IMG/VR virus record: IMGVR_UViG_3300037882_000456
Location: 1 to 64,000 of that record
DNA: 64,000 nt
From: a virus
Direction: 5' to 3' (one strand)
Below are positions 1 to 9,877 of this stretch, in pieces. Position 1 is the stretch's first letter. Each line of letters starts with the position of its first letter. The notes under the pieces are model-generated. The model was not told where the DNA came from. It did not search any database and was given only the letters and a program-made list of their open reading frames with translations. The position numbers and the translations under genes were made by a program.

Positions 1-3000
1 GGCCTCCATTCTTTCAATGTTCTTGTCATACGCCGCGCCAAGTTCCTCAGTCGATTGAACTGTCTTTGTAGGCAGTGCAGCAAACTTCGCTGCCATCGCT
101 GTCTGAGCACCCTGAACCTGAGCCTGCATGTTGTGAACAAGTTGGATCCACTCGACTGCTTCCTTCGCGCTGTCAATGTTGAACTGTAGCATTACCTCCT
201 TGGGAATCAGGTTCATTCCGTTAACAATTCCCAGTACGGCCTCATCGACGTTCTTCGCACCCGTAACAACGCCCTTTAGTGGATCCGGTACGCCAGCGGC
301 CATCTCATTCTTGAATGATTCAAAGTTTCCGATGCCCTTCTCTTCCATTTGAATAAAGTAGCGCATAGAGTCAGAAGCGCCTACAAAGGCGTCCTCTGTG
401 CTACCCTCAACAGAGTTCATGGCAGTCGCCCACATCTTACCAGCGTCCATGCTCATCTGATTGATTTCTTCTCGGGTCTTTGTGATATCGGTAGTATAGG
501 CATCTGGATTGGTCAAGCGGCCCATACCGCTTGGATCAGAATACCCACTAACAACGGATTCGGCAGCCCTCTTATACCAAGGCTTATTCTTCTCTTCCTC
601 TTCCACCCTAAACTTCTTGCCTGCTAGCGCAGCAATCTTCTCTTCGGCAGTTTCCTTGTTAGCCTTACCCCACTCAGCGGCGATACCCTTCTGAGCAGCG
701 ATCATCTCGAACTCCTTGTCCTGAGTTAAGATGCGATCCTTTTGATCCTTGCCCGAATACTTAGCCTTGATAGAATTAGTGTTAGCCTCATACTTTCTCT
801 CCATCCAAGCGATCTTTTCTGCTGCCCCATCCTGCTTGTCGATGTCGGCACTAATCTGCTTGTAACCCTCATCCTCGTTGAACTTCTTGTCAAAGGCCGC
901 GTACTCACTGGACTTAGCCTTTCCGCCAGCAGCGGGGAGGGTGTGCCTGTTTGGATCCAGCATGGCAATGCCGGTCATAGATGAGGAGGCATCGCCACCG
1001 CGCTCGTCAGCCTCGCGCTTGTCCTTTGCATCCTTCCAGAACTTATAAGCAATGGCTGCCGCTGCGCCAAGACCGACGATTGCTAGGGTCGCTGGATTAA
1101 TCTTTGTGACAAGTCCAGCAAGCAAGCCGCCCATCTTTCCAAACTTTCCAGAGATGCCGCCAGTAGCCCTGAATGCATCCATAGCCTTCCTAGCAAAGCC
1201 CTTTATTGAGTTGCTGGCGTTCCTCAGTGGGCCTCTCATGGAGTCAAGACCCTGCGCCGCCATACCTGCGGCCATTGTCATTTCGCCAAACTTGCTGACA
1301 TCTTCATTTCCAGTTAGTTGAGCCACGCCGAATGCGCCCATGCCGATACCCATCGAAGCGCCACCAGTCGATCCGAGGAACCTACCCATTCTTTGGCCCT
1401 TAGGTGTTGGCTCACCTCGGCGCAGGCGATCCTCCTCAATTGCCATTCTCTGTGCCGCGTCCCTGTCTGTAACAAAGCCACCCTCACCTCTGCGCGCGTT
1501 TCGTGCATTTGTCCTTGCAACATCCTCTTCAATGGCGGCAGAGTGTGCTTCGCTAATGGCGCTTGCGCGGTTTTCCGCAGCGGTAACTGTCTCCTGTGCC
1601 GCAGTTTTCATGCCAGTCTCGGCAGCGAGAAGATTCGTCTTAGCGGTAGCGAGTTCTCTGTCTGCTGCGGTGAGATTGTTTCTTGCAGCGGCTTGCTGGT
1701 CAAGCGCAGCCTTAGCCTGACCCGAAGCCTTATCCGACAAACCAAGGGCCTTGGCTGCAATCTTCAATTCTGCGGCAGCAGCCTTTAGGGCAGCGCCTTC
1801 CGCAGATTTCGGATCAACGTTCCCCTGTCTGGTCTTGATCTTATCAAGAGCAGTTTGAACACCAGTCGCTGTAAATGGACCCTTTAGAGCGTCATTAATG
1901 GCCTTCTTCGCTGGCGAGTTCGATGAGATCGCACTGGTATTAACATAAGAAAGCCTAGCCATTGCTTGCTTTGCAACGGCCTGCTGCTGTGTGATCGTTG
2001 CCTTGGAGGTCGCAAGAGTTTCCTTTGCGGCGGCTGCTGTATCTTTCGCTGCAACCCTTGCAATATCCCTCTTAGCCTGCGCTGCCTTAACCTCTTCTGC
2101 GACGCCTTCCCTAAGGTGTTGCGCTCGTGCCTCAGAAAGTCCAGTATCAGCCGTGCCCGCATTAGCGGCTGCCACCGACTGCTCGTGGTAAACCTCTTCC
2201 CAGTGAACACCGCGCCTGTCTGCTTCATCAAAGATAGCCCTTAGTCGCTGCTGAGAAGTCTGGTGAGCGGCCTCGACCATCGCCTTTCCCTCGGCGGTGG
2301 CAACCTTGCGCGATTCCCTCAACTGCCCGAGTTCAGCAAGTTCCGCCTCGGACATCTTTTGCCTAGTGTCCCTAGCCTTCTTAGCAAGTTCATCCTCGCG
2401 CGCGCTTGGCGCGGCGTCCCTAAGTGGCTTTCCATCTGGACCCTTTACGGTCTTACCTACAGTTGCGGCGACGCGCGGTGCGCGTGCTGCCGATGCCGCG
2501 TCCTTCTGTGCCTCTGGATTATCAAGCAATTCGGCATCTGTTAGCGCCTGGAAAACAGAGAAGCCTGGGTTGGCTGCGCCAAGTTGCATTGCACGAGCAT
2601 CCGACATTGCCTCTGTGCCTCGGCCCCTGTTTGGTGCGCCCGCCTCCGGTAGCGTCGCTGGGTTTGGGTCCTCGTTACCGTCCTCCATTACAGAATTCTT
2701 GTGACTGCCCTCTAGCCCGCCTGACGCCTCAACGCTTCCACCGCCAGCCACATAAGATGCAACAGCAAGGGTTGGCAGCCCAGTAACCCTCTTTCTCTTT
2801 CCGGTTTTCTTGTCAGTGTAGGAAAGGCGCTCGCCCATTTCACTGACCCTGGCCTGCTCTTCGGGAGTCATTGGCAGGCCACGGCGAGACTTCTCCATTG
2901 TCCTGACGCGCTCGGCCTGTTCCTCTGATCCGCCGTGTGCAGTAACCCTCTCCGCTAGCCAGTCTGGAACGTCCTGATTCTTCAATCCACCAGCGATGGC

Positions 3001-5217
3001 CTGCTGGAACTCTGGCTCAATTAGGCGGGCAAGTTCGCCCTGCTTTGTAAACAAGGTAAGGGTTCTACCAACGGCGTTGTTACCCTTTGTCGCTTCGGTA
3101 ACATACTTTGAAGCCAACTCGGGGCTCGCTGCCAATGCTCGTCGCTCGCGCGTATCCTGAGCAATCCTTTCAACCTCTTCGTTATTCCTCGTCATTCTCT
3201 GAGGAACATAGCCACCGCCTGCGCCAGGAAGTGGTAGGCCAGTGTCCAACATTTCCGCCGGGTTCATTGGAGGCGTCATTCTTCCCGCTGCGTTGTTTGT
3301 TGCATCTGCCGCTGCCATGTGCCCTGCGGCCAGATCCCTTAGAAGCGCGATCTGCTTCTCCATAACGCTGTTGATCTCTAGCAGGGACTGCTTCTCGTTA
3401 AACTGGGCGTTAACCAACTCTCCTGTCGCAGCATTTGCAGCAACCATATCGGTAGTAAGCATGTTGAACACGCCGAACTTCTTGCCTCGCATAAATGCAA
3501 AGCCCTTCATTACCTGGCCGATAAAGTTACCAAAGATACCAGCGATCATTAGCAGTGGCCCGACAAGCGCAGTCAGGCCGACCAGCGATCCAACAATGTT
3601 CTTAATGGGGTCTGGAAGGTCATTGAACACCGACATAACCTTGGTAACAGCATTCAAAACAGAGGTGAAAACCTTCGTGATAACCTCACCGGCGGGGACG
3701 ATCTGCGCCTTGAATCCCTCGACGGCGCGCTTCCACCTTCCGCTTGTGGAGTTTGTTAGGCGCTCCAACTCCTTGTCGGCAATGGCTGCGAGGCTCTGTG
3801 CCGACTCCCCATTCAGTTGCATGGCCTTAATGCTCTGCGACCCTTCACGATTTAGGTTCTCGAACAGAGCAGAGATGCGAGCAAACTGGTACTTACCAAA
3901 GATTGTCTCAATTAACTTGGCGCGCTTAAACGAGTCAAGACCCTTTAGGGCCTTCTGGAACTCTAGCATGGTAGGCATAAGTTCGCCCTGGTTCTTGTCT
4001 ACGATACCCTGTAGGTCAATTCCGTAACCAACTGCCGCTGCCTGCGCTGCCTTCGTTGGGTTAATCATGCTGGCAAGGCCGGACTTAATCGCGTTAGCGC
4101 CTTCGGCTGCTGCGATTCCACCTTCCTTCATGGAAACGAGCATTGTTGCTAGGTCGCCAACGTCTCCACCAAGGGCCTGAACAACCGGACCAGCCTTTGG
4201 AATAGCGACTGAAAGATCTTCTAGGGTGGTGGAGGTCTGGTTTTCAACAGCGTTGAGGAGGTTAACTGATTCAACCAGTTCCTCATTACTCAACTTGAAT
4301 GCAGACTGTAGTGACAGAGTGGCCTTTAGAGCCTCCTGGCGGTCTACCTCACCAAGCACAGAAAGCCTCATGGCCTCACGGGTGGAAATTAGAAGATCTT
4401 CGCCCTCCTTACCCGTAGCAGCAACGTCAGCGGCGAGGCCGATAGTGTCCTTCATCGAAACACCCCAGTCAGTTGCTAGTGATGTTCCTAGCCCCTTTAC
4501 CTGCTCCTTGATGTTATTGACGACACTATCAGAGACGACGCCCACAGTGCCACCATAGACCTTACCCATTCGGGTTAGTTCCGCGTCAACATCCATAAAG
4601 ACATTCTTGGCTGCTGCGCCCATCATAAGGAGAGGCACGGTCATACCGACCATGATCTGACGACCAGCCCACTGAGTGTTCTTACCCCAGTTAACTGTCG
4701 CCTCTGCGTTCTGTGCTAGAACACGGTTGTAAATCTGCATTTCCTGGCGAGCCACGGCGACCTGAGTTGCCTGTGACTTGAAGTTAATGCCCTGAGGAGT
4801 AGAAACCTGCGCTCTACGAGCGCCATTGGCATCATCGTAAAAGTTAACCTGGGAGCGGGACATACGGACCTGCTCCTTAGCAAGTTCTGAAATTGCTCCG
4901 CGAGCACCGACCGCGCCCTGACGATACTCCTTTAGAAGATCCTTCTGGCGAGCCATCGTAAGATGGTTGCGCTCGATACTCTTACCTAGTCGGACAGCGG
5001 CGCTGTCCATGGCAATAGACTGGGTAGACCAGTGCTTCATGCCTTGCAGATTAGCATTGAAGTCGCGGGTTACACCCTGCATTGTCTCGGATGAGATAGC
5101 GCGGGACTTGATGATCGAAGTGTTTAGAGCCTCGATCTCTGTACGCAACTTGCGCGCTGCTGAGGCATACGGCTGGATCGTGGCCGCATACTCAACTATG
5201 ACCTTATGCTTATCCAT
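1..5217 (-). CDS. Tape measure protein, C-terminus cut by window edge
   Basis: Sets tail length and fills the tail tube before DNA ejection. The frame is open from an ATG at 5217 to the left edge, giving at least 1739 residues, by far the longest gene here, with an Ala/Lys/Glu/Gln-rich helical composition typical of the family. A hydrophobic stretch near residue 550 (GSLVGLTALVGPLLMIAGIF) is the membrane-like segment seen in many tape measures. The ATG overlaps the stop of the frameshifted chaperone gene (ATGGATAA), the usual gene order. The C-terminal domains, which could include a peptidase or lysozyme, lie outside the window. Confidence 0.95.
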   Translation of the reverse strand, partial: MDKHKVIVEYAATIQPYASAARKLRTEIEALNTSIIKSRAISSETMQGVTRDFNANLQGMKHWSTQSIAMDSAAVRLGKSIERNHLTMARQKDLLKEYRQGAVGARGAISELAKEQVRMSRSQVNFYDDANGARRAQVSTPQGINFKSQATQVAVARQEMQIYNRVLAQNAEATVNWGKNTQWAGRQIMVGMTVPLLMMGAAAKNVFMDVDAELTRMGKVYGGTVGVVSDSVVNNIKEQVKGLGTSLATDWGVSMKDTIGLAADVAATGKEGEDLLISTREAMRLSVLGEVDRQEALKATLSLQSAFKLSNEELVESVNLLNAVENQTSTTLEDLSVAIPKAGPVVQALGGDVGDLATMLVSMKEGGIAAAEGANAIKSGLASMINPTKAAQAAAVGYGIDLQGIVDKNQGELMPTMLEFQKALKGLDSFKRAKLIETIFGKYQFARISALFENLNREGSQSIKAMQLNGESAQSLAAIADKELERLTNSTSGRWKRAVEGFKAQIVPAGEVITKVFTSVLNAVTKVMSVFNDLPDPIKNIVGSLVGLTALVGPLLMIAGIFGNFIGQVMKGFAFMRGKKFGVFNMLTTDMVAANAATGELVNAQFNEKQSLLEINSVMEKQIALLRDLAAGHMAAADATNNAAGRMTPPMNPAEMLDTGLPLPGAGGGYVPQRMTRNNEEVERIAQDTRERRALAASPELASKYVTEATKGNNAVGRTLTLFTKQGELARLIEPEFQQAIAGGLKNQDVPDWLAERVTAHGGSEEQAERVRTMEKSRRGLPMTPEEQARVSEMGERLSYTDKKTGKRKRVTGLPTLAVASYVAGGGSVEASGGLEGSHKNSVMEDGNEDPNPATLPEAGAPNRGRGTEAMSDARAMQLGAANPGFSVFQALTDAELLDNPEAQKDAASAARAPRVAATVGKTVKGPDGKPLRDAAPSAREDELAKKARDTRQKMSEAELAELGQLRESRKVATAEGKAMVEAAHQTSQQRLRAIFDEADRRGVHWEEVYHEQSVAAANAGTADTGLSEARAQHLREGVAEEVKAAQAKRDIARVAAKDTAAAAKETLATSKATITQQQAVAKQAMARLSYVNTSAISSNSPAKKAINDALKGPFTATGVQTALDKIKTRQGNVDPKSAEGAALKAAAAELKIAAKALGLSDKASGQAKAALDQQAAARNNLTAADRELATAKTNLLAAETGMKTAAQETVTAAENRASAISEAHSAAIEEDVARTNARNARRGEGGFVTDRDAAQRMAIEEDRLRRGEPTPKGQRMGRFLGSTGGASMGIGMGAFGVAQLTGNEDVSKFGEMTMAAGMAAQGLDSMRGPLRNASNSIKGFARKAMDAFRATGGISGKFGKMGGLLAGLVTKINPATLAIVGLGAAAAIAYKFWKDAKDKREADERGGDASSSMTGIAMLDPNRHTLPAAGGKAKSSEYAAFDKKFNEDEGYKQISADIDKQDGAAEKIAWMERKYEANTNSIKAKYSGKDQKDRILTQDKEFEMIAAQKGIAAEWGKANKETAEEKIAALAGKKFRVEEEEKNKPWYKRAAESVVSGYSDPSGMGRLTNPDAYTTDITKTREEINQMSMDAGKMWATAMNSVEGSTEDAFVGASDSMRYFIQMEEKGIGNFESFKNEMAAGVPDPLKGVVTGAKNVDEAVLGIVNGMNLIPKEVMLQFNIDSAKEAVEWIQLVHNMQAQVQGAQTAMAAKFAALPTKTVQSTEELGAAYDKNIERMEA

Positions 5218-5850
5218 TGGCGGTTACGACTTCATGCCCAATTCCTCGAAATGCCAGCCTTTCAGGTTCTGCCATATTCGTTGTTGGATCCGTCTCCCTC
5301 TCAAAAATGTCTTCGAAGGTTGGAGTATCGGCAGGGGCACTATCCCCATACTCGACACCTTGGATCGCGGCGTGGAATTTAAACTGTCGATCCTCCTTCT
5401 TCCTGATGGCGTCTAGAGTGGCAACGAGTTCCTCTAGCGATAAAGCATCTTCTAACTCTTCGTAATTCTTCCAGTGACCTAGAAGAAAGACTTCTGACTC
5501 GACCTCTACGAGGTCAACGTCTCCCCATTTTGTACCTGAGCCGCCGCTGCCGCTATCATTAAATTTTGGTCATCAAAGTCGATTCCCGTACCAACAAAGA
5601 TGATGCGCTTTGCTGTAACCGCGTCAAGTGCATCCTCTAGGTTGTAATCCTCTGGAACCTGACCTCTTACACAAATGCCGGTCAACTTCACTAGAAAGTC
5701 AAGACCGTCAGTGTCTGTTTCGCCATCCTCATCGGGAGCGTCTACATAGGCCATAGCCTCTTTTAGTCTACTAATAACTAGGGGTCTTAGGATGATCTTC
5801 TGACCGTCCTGTAGGACAACCTCTTCTGGTGTAAATACTGTCTTAGCCAA
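5210..5850 (-). CDS. Tail assembly chaperone, -1 frameshift fusion (GT-type)
   Basis: Predicted long chaperone made by a -1 shift at the heptamer A AAU UUA (5566-5560). After the shift the frame reads NDSGSGGSGTKWGDV and then an acidic helical domain to TAA at 5212-5210, about 213 residues in all. The second frame has no start codon or ribosome site of its own, and its stop overlaps the tape measure ATG, the classic arrangement of lambda G/GT and its actinophage relatives. The Gly/Ser-rich linker right after the shift and the Trp after it fit the family. That the shift occurs is inferred from sequence. Confidence 0.85.
5506..5850 (-). CDS. Tail assembly chaperone, short form (G-type)
   Basis: Binds the tape measure protein during tail assembly. 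It lies directly between the tail-tube genes and the tape measure, as expected. An upstream in-frame ATG exists at 5901, but the start chosen is TTG at 5850, which has AGAGGA six bases upstream and gives MAKTVFTPEEV; the segment before it contains a -10-like TATAAT (5884-5879). The 114-aa product ends in an Ala-rich segment and a TAG at 5506. Ribosomes that shift frame at 5566-5560 produce the longer form instead. Confidence 0.85.
   Translation of the reverse strand: MAKTVFTPEEVVLQDGQKIILRPLVISRLKEAMAYVDAPDEDGETDTDGLDFLVKLTGICVRGQVPEDYNLEDALDAVTAKRIIFVGTGIDFDDQNLMIAAAAAQVQNGETLTS
5560..5566 (-). promoter_or_regulatory. Slippery heptamer for -1 frameshift
   Basis: Minus strand reads CAA AAT TTA ATG in the zero frame, so the heptamer A AAT TTA matches X XXY YYZ exactly: both tRNAs can re-pair (AAT to AAA, TTA to TTT). 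It lies 54 bases before the stop of the short chaperone frame and opens directly into the downstream frame. Confidence 0.85.
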
Positions 5851-5949
5851 TGTATTTCCTCTCTGTGGGCATGATCCCATTATATCATTAAACAGGGGCA
5901 AAAGGAAGGGCGGGAGAGTCTAAACTCTCCCGCCCAGCCAATGTCTTAA

Positions 5950-6690
5950 TCAGGCTCCGTAAATTCGGTCAACAATCTTCATGTAACGTCCGTTAGTACC
6001 CGGTAGGCACCTGAACGAAACAGGGAAAGATGTTACCTCGTTGCGCTTTACTGCAACGCCAACCGACTCAACAGAAATGGCCCTGTAAGCCTCGAAGATG
6101 CGCTCAACCGTCTTGGTTCCCGCAGTACGAGGACCGTTAGCAACGGCGATAAGCGACTTCTCCTGAGGGAAAGACCCCAGAGATCCACCTGTGATACCAA
6201 GAGTCTTGGCGTCACCTGGCTCGTCCCATGTTGCAGCGACTGTACCGCTCATCACGACACCGTCTGTTGCTGCTACACCCTCAGAATCCTTCTGACCAAT
6301 TGCGCGAGCAAGGTTAACGAGAGTTGCCTCTGTTAGAGAGGTCTTTGCGCTCACCTTCTGCTTGGTCTTGAAAAGAATAGCAGAGTCAAGCAACTGGTCA
6401 ACCTCTACGTCATTGAACTCAGGCTCAAACGAAAGGTCGAAACCCTCCGATGTGAAACCAACTTCCTTGAACGTGTTGGTCGCTGCTGGGTAAGCATAAA
6501 GACCCTTTAGAAGAGTTCCACCGGTCGCACCGGACTTGAAGCCCTCAATGGTCGAAACTAGGGCGTCTGCGTTGGTTCCCCTAAAGTAACCAGCCGCAAC
6601 GTCGTCATCTAGGAACCCTGCACCGTCAGCATCTGCTGGACCAACAAAGACCCTAGCACCACCAACGATAATGTTGTTTGCTGTAGGCAT
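5950..6690 (-). CDS. Major tail tube protein, copy 1
   Basis: Polymerises into the tail tube. The 246-aa protein aligns closely with its neighbour (6731-7354): both have SEGxDxxFEPxxxDVEVDxLLDSAxLFKTKQKV in the middle and a shared end with ISVESVxVAVKRNE, FPVxFRCLP and KxVDRIYG. This copy carries an insertion near the N-terminus (residues about 20-70). The start is ATG with AGGAGGTGAATTAAGAT before it. Position between tail terminator and chaperones fits a tube protein. Confidence 0.85.
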   Translation of the reverse strand: MPTANNIIVGGARVFVGPADADGAGFLDDDVAAGYFRGTNADALVSTIEGFKSGATGGTLLKGLYAYPAATNTFKEVGFTSEGFDLSFEPEFNDVEVDQLLDSAILFKTKQKVSAKTSLTEATLVNLARAIGQKDSEGVAATDGVVMSGTVAATWDEPGDAKTLGITGGSLGSFPQEKSLIAVANGPRTAGTKTVERIFEAYRAISVESVGVAVKRNEVTSFPVSFRCLPGTNGRYMKIVDRIYGA

Positions 6691-6730
6691 ATCTTAATTC
6701 ACCTCCTTCAAAGTGTATTGTTATTCGGAA

Positions 6731-7354
6731 TCAGGTTCCGTAAATCCTATCTACTACCTTGCCATACTCTGAACCAGTAGAGGCCGAGTCTGGAAGGCAT
6801 CGGAATGTCACTGGGAACATGGTTGCCTCGTTGCGCTTTACAGCAACAGCAACCGACTCCACAGAGATAACCCTAGGTGCGTAGTAAATACGCTCCGCAA
6901 GGTTGCTTGCAACAGTCGCTCCCACATCGCGTGGTGCTGGTCCAACGGCTAGGAGGGACCTCTCTTCGGGAGCAGATCCAAGCGCACCGCCGTCAATGAC
7001 GATCTGCGTGTAATCTCCTGCCGCCGCTGCGCCGACCGCTGTGACGGTGCTAGCCTTCTGACCAAGTACGAATGCTAGGTTAGCAAGCGTCGCCTCGGTA
7101 AACGAAGTTGCGATTGTAACCTTCTGCTTTGTCTTGAACAGAGCCGCAGAGTCAAGTAGTGTATCGACCTCTACATCCAGGTAGTCAGGCTCGAATGTAA
7201 TATCCAAGCCCTCACTGGTGTATCCGACAGAACTGAACCCAGCAACCGAAGTCTTCTGAGAAACGCCAGTACCAACTGCTGGTACAGCCAACTTAGCCGC
7301 TCCCAAGTAAATCTCGGCAGCGCCCTGAATAATGTTGTCTACATTTTGTGCCAT
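6731..7354 (-). CDS. Major tail tube protein, copy 2 (paralogue)
   Basis: Paralogue of the gene just downstream, sharing the central and C-terminal blocks described there. The start chosen is the ATG at 7354 (MAQNVDNIIQG), with AAAGGTAGG upstream; a GTG at 7366 is in frame but sits on that ribosome site. Length 207 aa. A TGCTATGAT extended -10 at 7413-7408 may start a transcript here. Either copy could be the main tube subunit; the other may cap, decorate or mix into the tube. Confidence 0.85.
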   Translation of the reverse strand: MAQNVDNIIQGAAEIYLGAAKLAVPAVGTGVSQKTSVAGFSSVGYTSEGLDITFEPDYLDVEVDTLLDSAALFKTKQKVTIATSFTEATLANLAFVLGQKASTVTAVGAAAAGDYTQIVIDGGALGSAPEERSLLAVGPAPRDVGATVASNLAERIYYAPRVISVESVAVAVKRNEATMFPVTFRCLPDSASTGSEYGKVVDRIYGT

Positions 7355-7425
7355 TTGTTTTTTCACCTACCTTTCAAATTGTGAATTTGGTGGATCGCTT
7401 CTTGCTAATCATAGCATGAAGTTTA

Positions 7426-7929
7426 TCAGGAGAATCTTCCTGAACTGTTTAAGTGTCTAACGTATCTGACACCAATAATCATATCGAATGAGAGCCTGCC
7501 GGTTGTTGACCTTTCAGGCTTGGAATTCCTATTCTCCAATACCGTCAGGTTCAGATACCCAAATGCAGGAGAATTAGCGAATTTGTTAAGATCGTTGGCT
7601 GACTGATCCTGCCTTCTGAATAGATCGACCATCAGAGATCGAATCTGGCTAGCCTTGGCAAAGTCTTCACAGTATACAGTGAATAGAACCTGCTCGTTGT
7701 GGACGTACCATAGCCCTGAATCCACCGCCGACTCTACCTGATCGTACACGATAAAGGGCTTGCCGCCAACCTTATCCACAAGTTCCGGCTGCTGCTGAAC
7801 TGGCACAATAGGTACCAGCGCCAGCGCGCCTACCTGATAATCCGAGGCTGTTAGAATTCCTGTGGATTGCAGTTGCGACCAAAGCCACTTCCTTAGGTCA
7901 GATGTAATAGAAAGAGTGTAGTCTGTCAT
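7426..7929 (-). CDS. Tail terminator protein
   Basis: 167-aa protein in the position of the tail terminator, which ends tube growth and joins tail to neck. Size and order (connector, terminator, tube) match siphoviruses. Sequence features: an N-terminal helix (ITSDLRKWLWSQL), then a mixed alpha/beta body with PFIVYDQVES and SFDMIIGVRYVRHL, consistent with the lambda gpU fold. It overlaps the upstream gene by 4 bases (ATGA). Confidence 0.65.
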   Translation of the reverse strand: MTDYTLSITSDLRKWLWSQLQSTGILTASDYQVGALALVPIVPVQQQPELVDKVGGKPFIVYDQVESAVDSGLWYVHNEQVLFTVYCEDFAKASQIRSLMVDLFRRQDQSANDLNKFANSPAFGYLNLTVLENRNSKPERSTTGRLSFDMIIGVRYVRHLNSSGRFS

Positions 7930-8525
7930 TTCACCCTCCTCAGATCCATAAGCACCTTGTCTTTTTCAGCCTGGACCGCAGCCTGATATGCAGGATTCTT
8001 GATTAGCACGGACGGCCTAAAGTACATCATAAACTCTTCTCGTAATGCATTCTTTACCAAGTCTCCACCTGGATTAGGGATTACTACGGGATTCGCTGTC
8101 ACGACCTGCTCTCCATCAATCTCGAACATCAAGACGGATGCATTCTTCGGAGCCACGGTAACCTCAATTCCCTCTTCCATAATCCTAGCCTTGTCTCTAA
8201 AGATGTGACCGCTGTTGGGAACGGGCAGGTTAGACTCTAGGTACTCGTATGAAATCTCAAAAGCATCTGTTCCAAGGTGACGAGAGATCAGCCTAAATAG
8301 ACGATCACCGCCCGAACCCGTTTTGTCCCACTCATAGAGGTGATGGAACCTGTCCTTGTTCGCCCTCGCGCGTGCGTCTGTGCGTCCGTAGAAGCCGGTT
8401 CTGAGCCCTACAAAAACGTTTCTGCTAAATCTCTCCGCTGATTGCTTAGAAGCCGCCTTAGAGATTACCTTGTTATGAGCATCCAGAATTCTCAAAGGGA
8501 GTTTTGGGTCAGAAAATCGAGCCAT
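7926..8525 (-). CDS. Neck protein, HK97 gp10-like tail completion factor
   Basis: 199-aa protein between head closure and tail terminator genes, the position of HK97 gp10-like proteins that finish the tail end. It has a basic N-terminal half (SKQSAERFSRNVFVGLR) and a mixed C-terminal half. Overlaps both neighbours, indicating translational coupling. Function is from gene order, not a clear motif. Confidence 0.55.
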   Translation of the reverse strand: MARFSDPKLPLRILDAHNKVISKAASKQSAERFSRNVFVGLRTGFYGRTDARARANKDRFHHLYEWDKTGSGGDRLFRLISRHLGTDAFEISYEYLESNLPVPNSGHIFRDKARIMEEGIEVTVAPKNASVLMFEIDGEQVVTANPVVIPNPGGDLVKNALREEFMMYFRPSVLIKNPAYQAAVQAEKDKVLMDLRRVK

Positions 8526-8940
8526 CCTGCACCTCCGAGCGGGTCAACATTGTGACGTATTCGATGATCTTGCCGTCTGCTCCAACAACAGGAACAGAGC
8601 CGTTGCTGTCGAAGATGGTCGGCTCGCCATCATCTTCCCTCCACATTACGCCATTTGCGTCCTTTAGCAGGGACAACTTGTATTCCTTGGACACAGTGTT
8701 TCTTGTGTACATTCGGATAAAGTCCGTAGCAGAGTAAACGCCGCCGCCGGAATAGTTCTCGTACGTTCCAGGGGTGTCCTTACCAGATGCTGCAATACCT
8801 GCTGCATAACACTTTAGATTCTCTTCAAAGGAGTACCCTCTGACAAACTCTCCCGTATCTGGGTCCTGGGTCAGCACCTCTGAATACACGGCGACTGACA
8901 TCGTGTAGCGTGATCCGGTCACGCAACCGAACAGGCTCAT
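8509..8940 (-). CDS. Head closure protein (stopper)
   Basis: 143-aa protein rich in Tyr, Ser and Gly with a beta-type pattern, following the head-tail adaptor. This position and size fit the head-closure/stopper protein that seals the portal after packaging. It overlaps the adaptor gene by 4 bases and the next gene by 17. No diagnostic motif is seen, so the call rests on synteny. Confidence 0.55.
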   Translation of the reverse strand: MSLFGCVTGSRYTMSVAVYSEVLTQDPDTGEFVRGYSFEENLKCYAAGIAASGKDTPGTYENYSGGGVYSATDFIRMYTRNTVSKEYKLSLLKDANGVMWREDDGEPTIFDSNGSVPVVGADGKIIEYVTMLTRSEVQDGSIF

Positions 8941-9818
8941 AGTACCCTAAAGTTACCGATGCGGTAAGGCTCTAGGATCCTGTCTACTGCCATAAGTCCA
9001 GTGCCAGCGAATGCAAGCCTGTTGGCCCTTAGACCAGACTCACCAAACTTAACCTGATCGATGTACTGATTCTGCTTCACAGAATCCTCGCAAAGGTAAT
9101 GAATGGAGAGCATCTTGCAGGCGAGTTCAACATCGTAAGGAACCGAATTCTCTCCATAGATCCCAGTAACTCTGTACCTGTATCCCTCAGGGAAGCCTAG
9201 CGGGCTCTCTCCGTCCTTAACGTATAGTAGGTGGCCTGACGGGGAAATCTCTATCGAGTTGCCGTTCGTCTGCGTGTAGAGAATGTCTCCACCGCCGACC
9301 GAGACTGCGCCCACCCAGGAGAAATGCTCGTCGCTGTAAAGCCTGTCTCTATCCGTGCCATCAAACGTGCGGGCCTCGTAGAATCTACCGAACTGCCTGC
9401 CCGTGTACGCATTGATAACGTGGCGGGCAACCGATTCCATATCCCTAATCAGGCTTGGAGACTTGTAGTTCGCAGCGTTGATGTCTGTAATGCTGATCCC
9501 GCCAGACGCAACAATAGATGCCACTGAAACGTACGGCTGCACAACGGCATAGTAAGACTTAATCACGCGAGGCGTTACGCCATCAAGCATGTTAATTTCG
9601 ACTCTGAACGGAGCAGGCCACGAAGAAAGGCCAGATACATCGACGGTCAGAGTCTTGTCTGTTCCAGAAGTAACAGATGTGTAAAGAAGGGGCGTCATAA
9701 CCTCTTCCGGCATCGAGCGGTCATCGTACAGGGTTTGATACCCTCTGACGTTTTGGATGGTGTATGAGTCTTTTACGATGAAAGAAACATTGATCTCACC
9801 CTCGTAAATCTCAATCAT
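8937..9818 (-). CDS. Head-to-tail adaptor
   Basis: 293-aa protein just after the capsid block, where the ring that connects portal to stopper is encoded. The C-terminal half (IRDMESVARHVINAYTGRQFGRFYE, then VPYDVELACKMLSIHYL) is helical like gp6-type adaptors; the N-terminal 110 residues look like a beta-sandwich that is extra to the usual short adaptor. An extended -10 (TGCTATAAT, -10 at 9855-9850) and a GGGGTGGGCTGA leader precede the ATG. Confidence 0.6.
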   Translation of the reverse strand: MIEIYEGEINVSFIVKDSYTIQNVRGYQTLYDDRSMPEEVMTPLLYTSVTSGTDKTLTVDVSGLSSWPAPFRVEINMLDGVTPRVIKSYYAVVQPYVSVASIVASGGISITDINAANYKSPSLIRDMESVARHVINAYTGRQFGRFYEARTFDGTDRDRLYSDEHFSWVGAVSVGGGDILYTQTNGNSIEISPSGHLLYVKDGESPLGFPEGYRYRVTGIYGENSVPYDVELACKMLSIHYLCEDSVKQNQYIDQVKFGESGLRANRLAFAGTGLMAVDRILEPYRIGNFRVL

Positions 9819-9877
9819 TCAGCCCACCCCTTAAAGTATTCATAGGTTGATTATAGCATGTTTGGGCACATGAGAAA

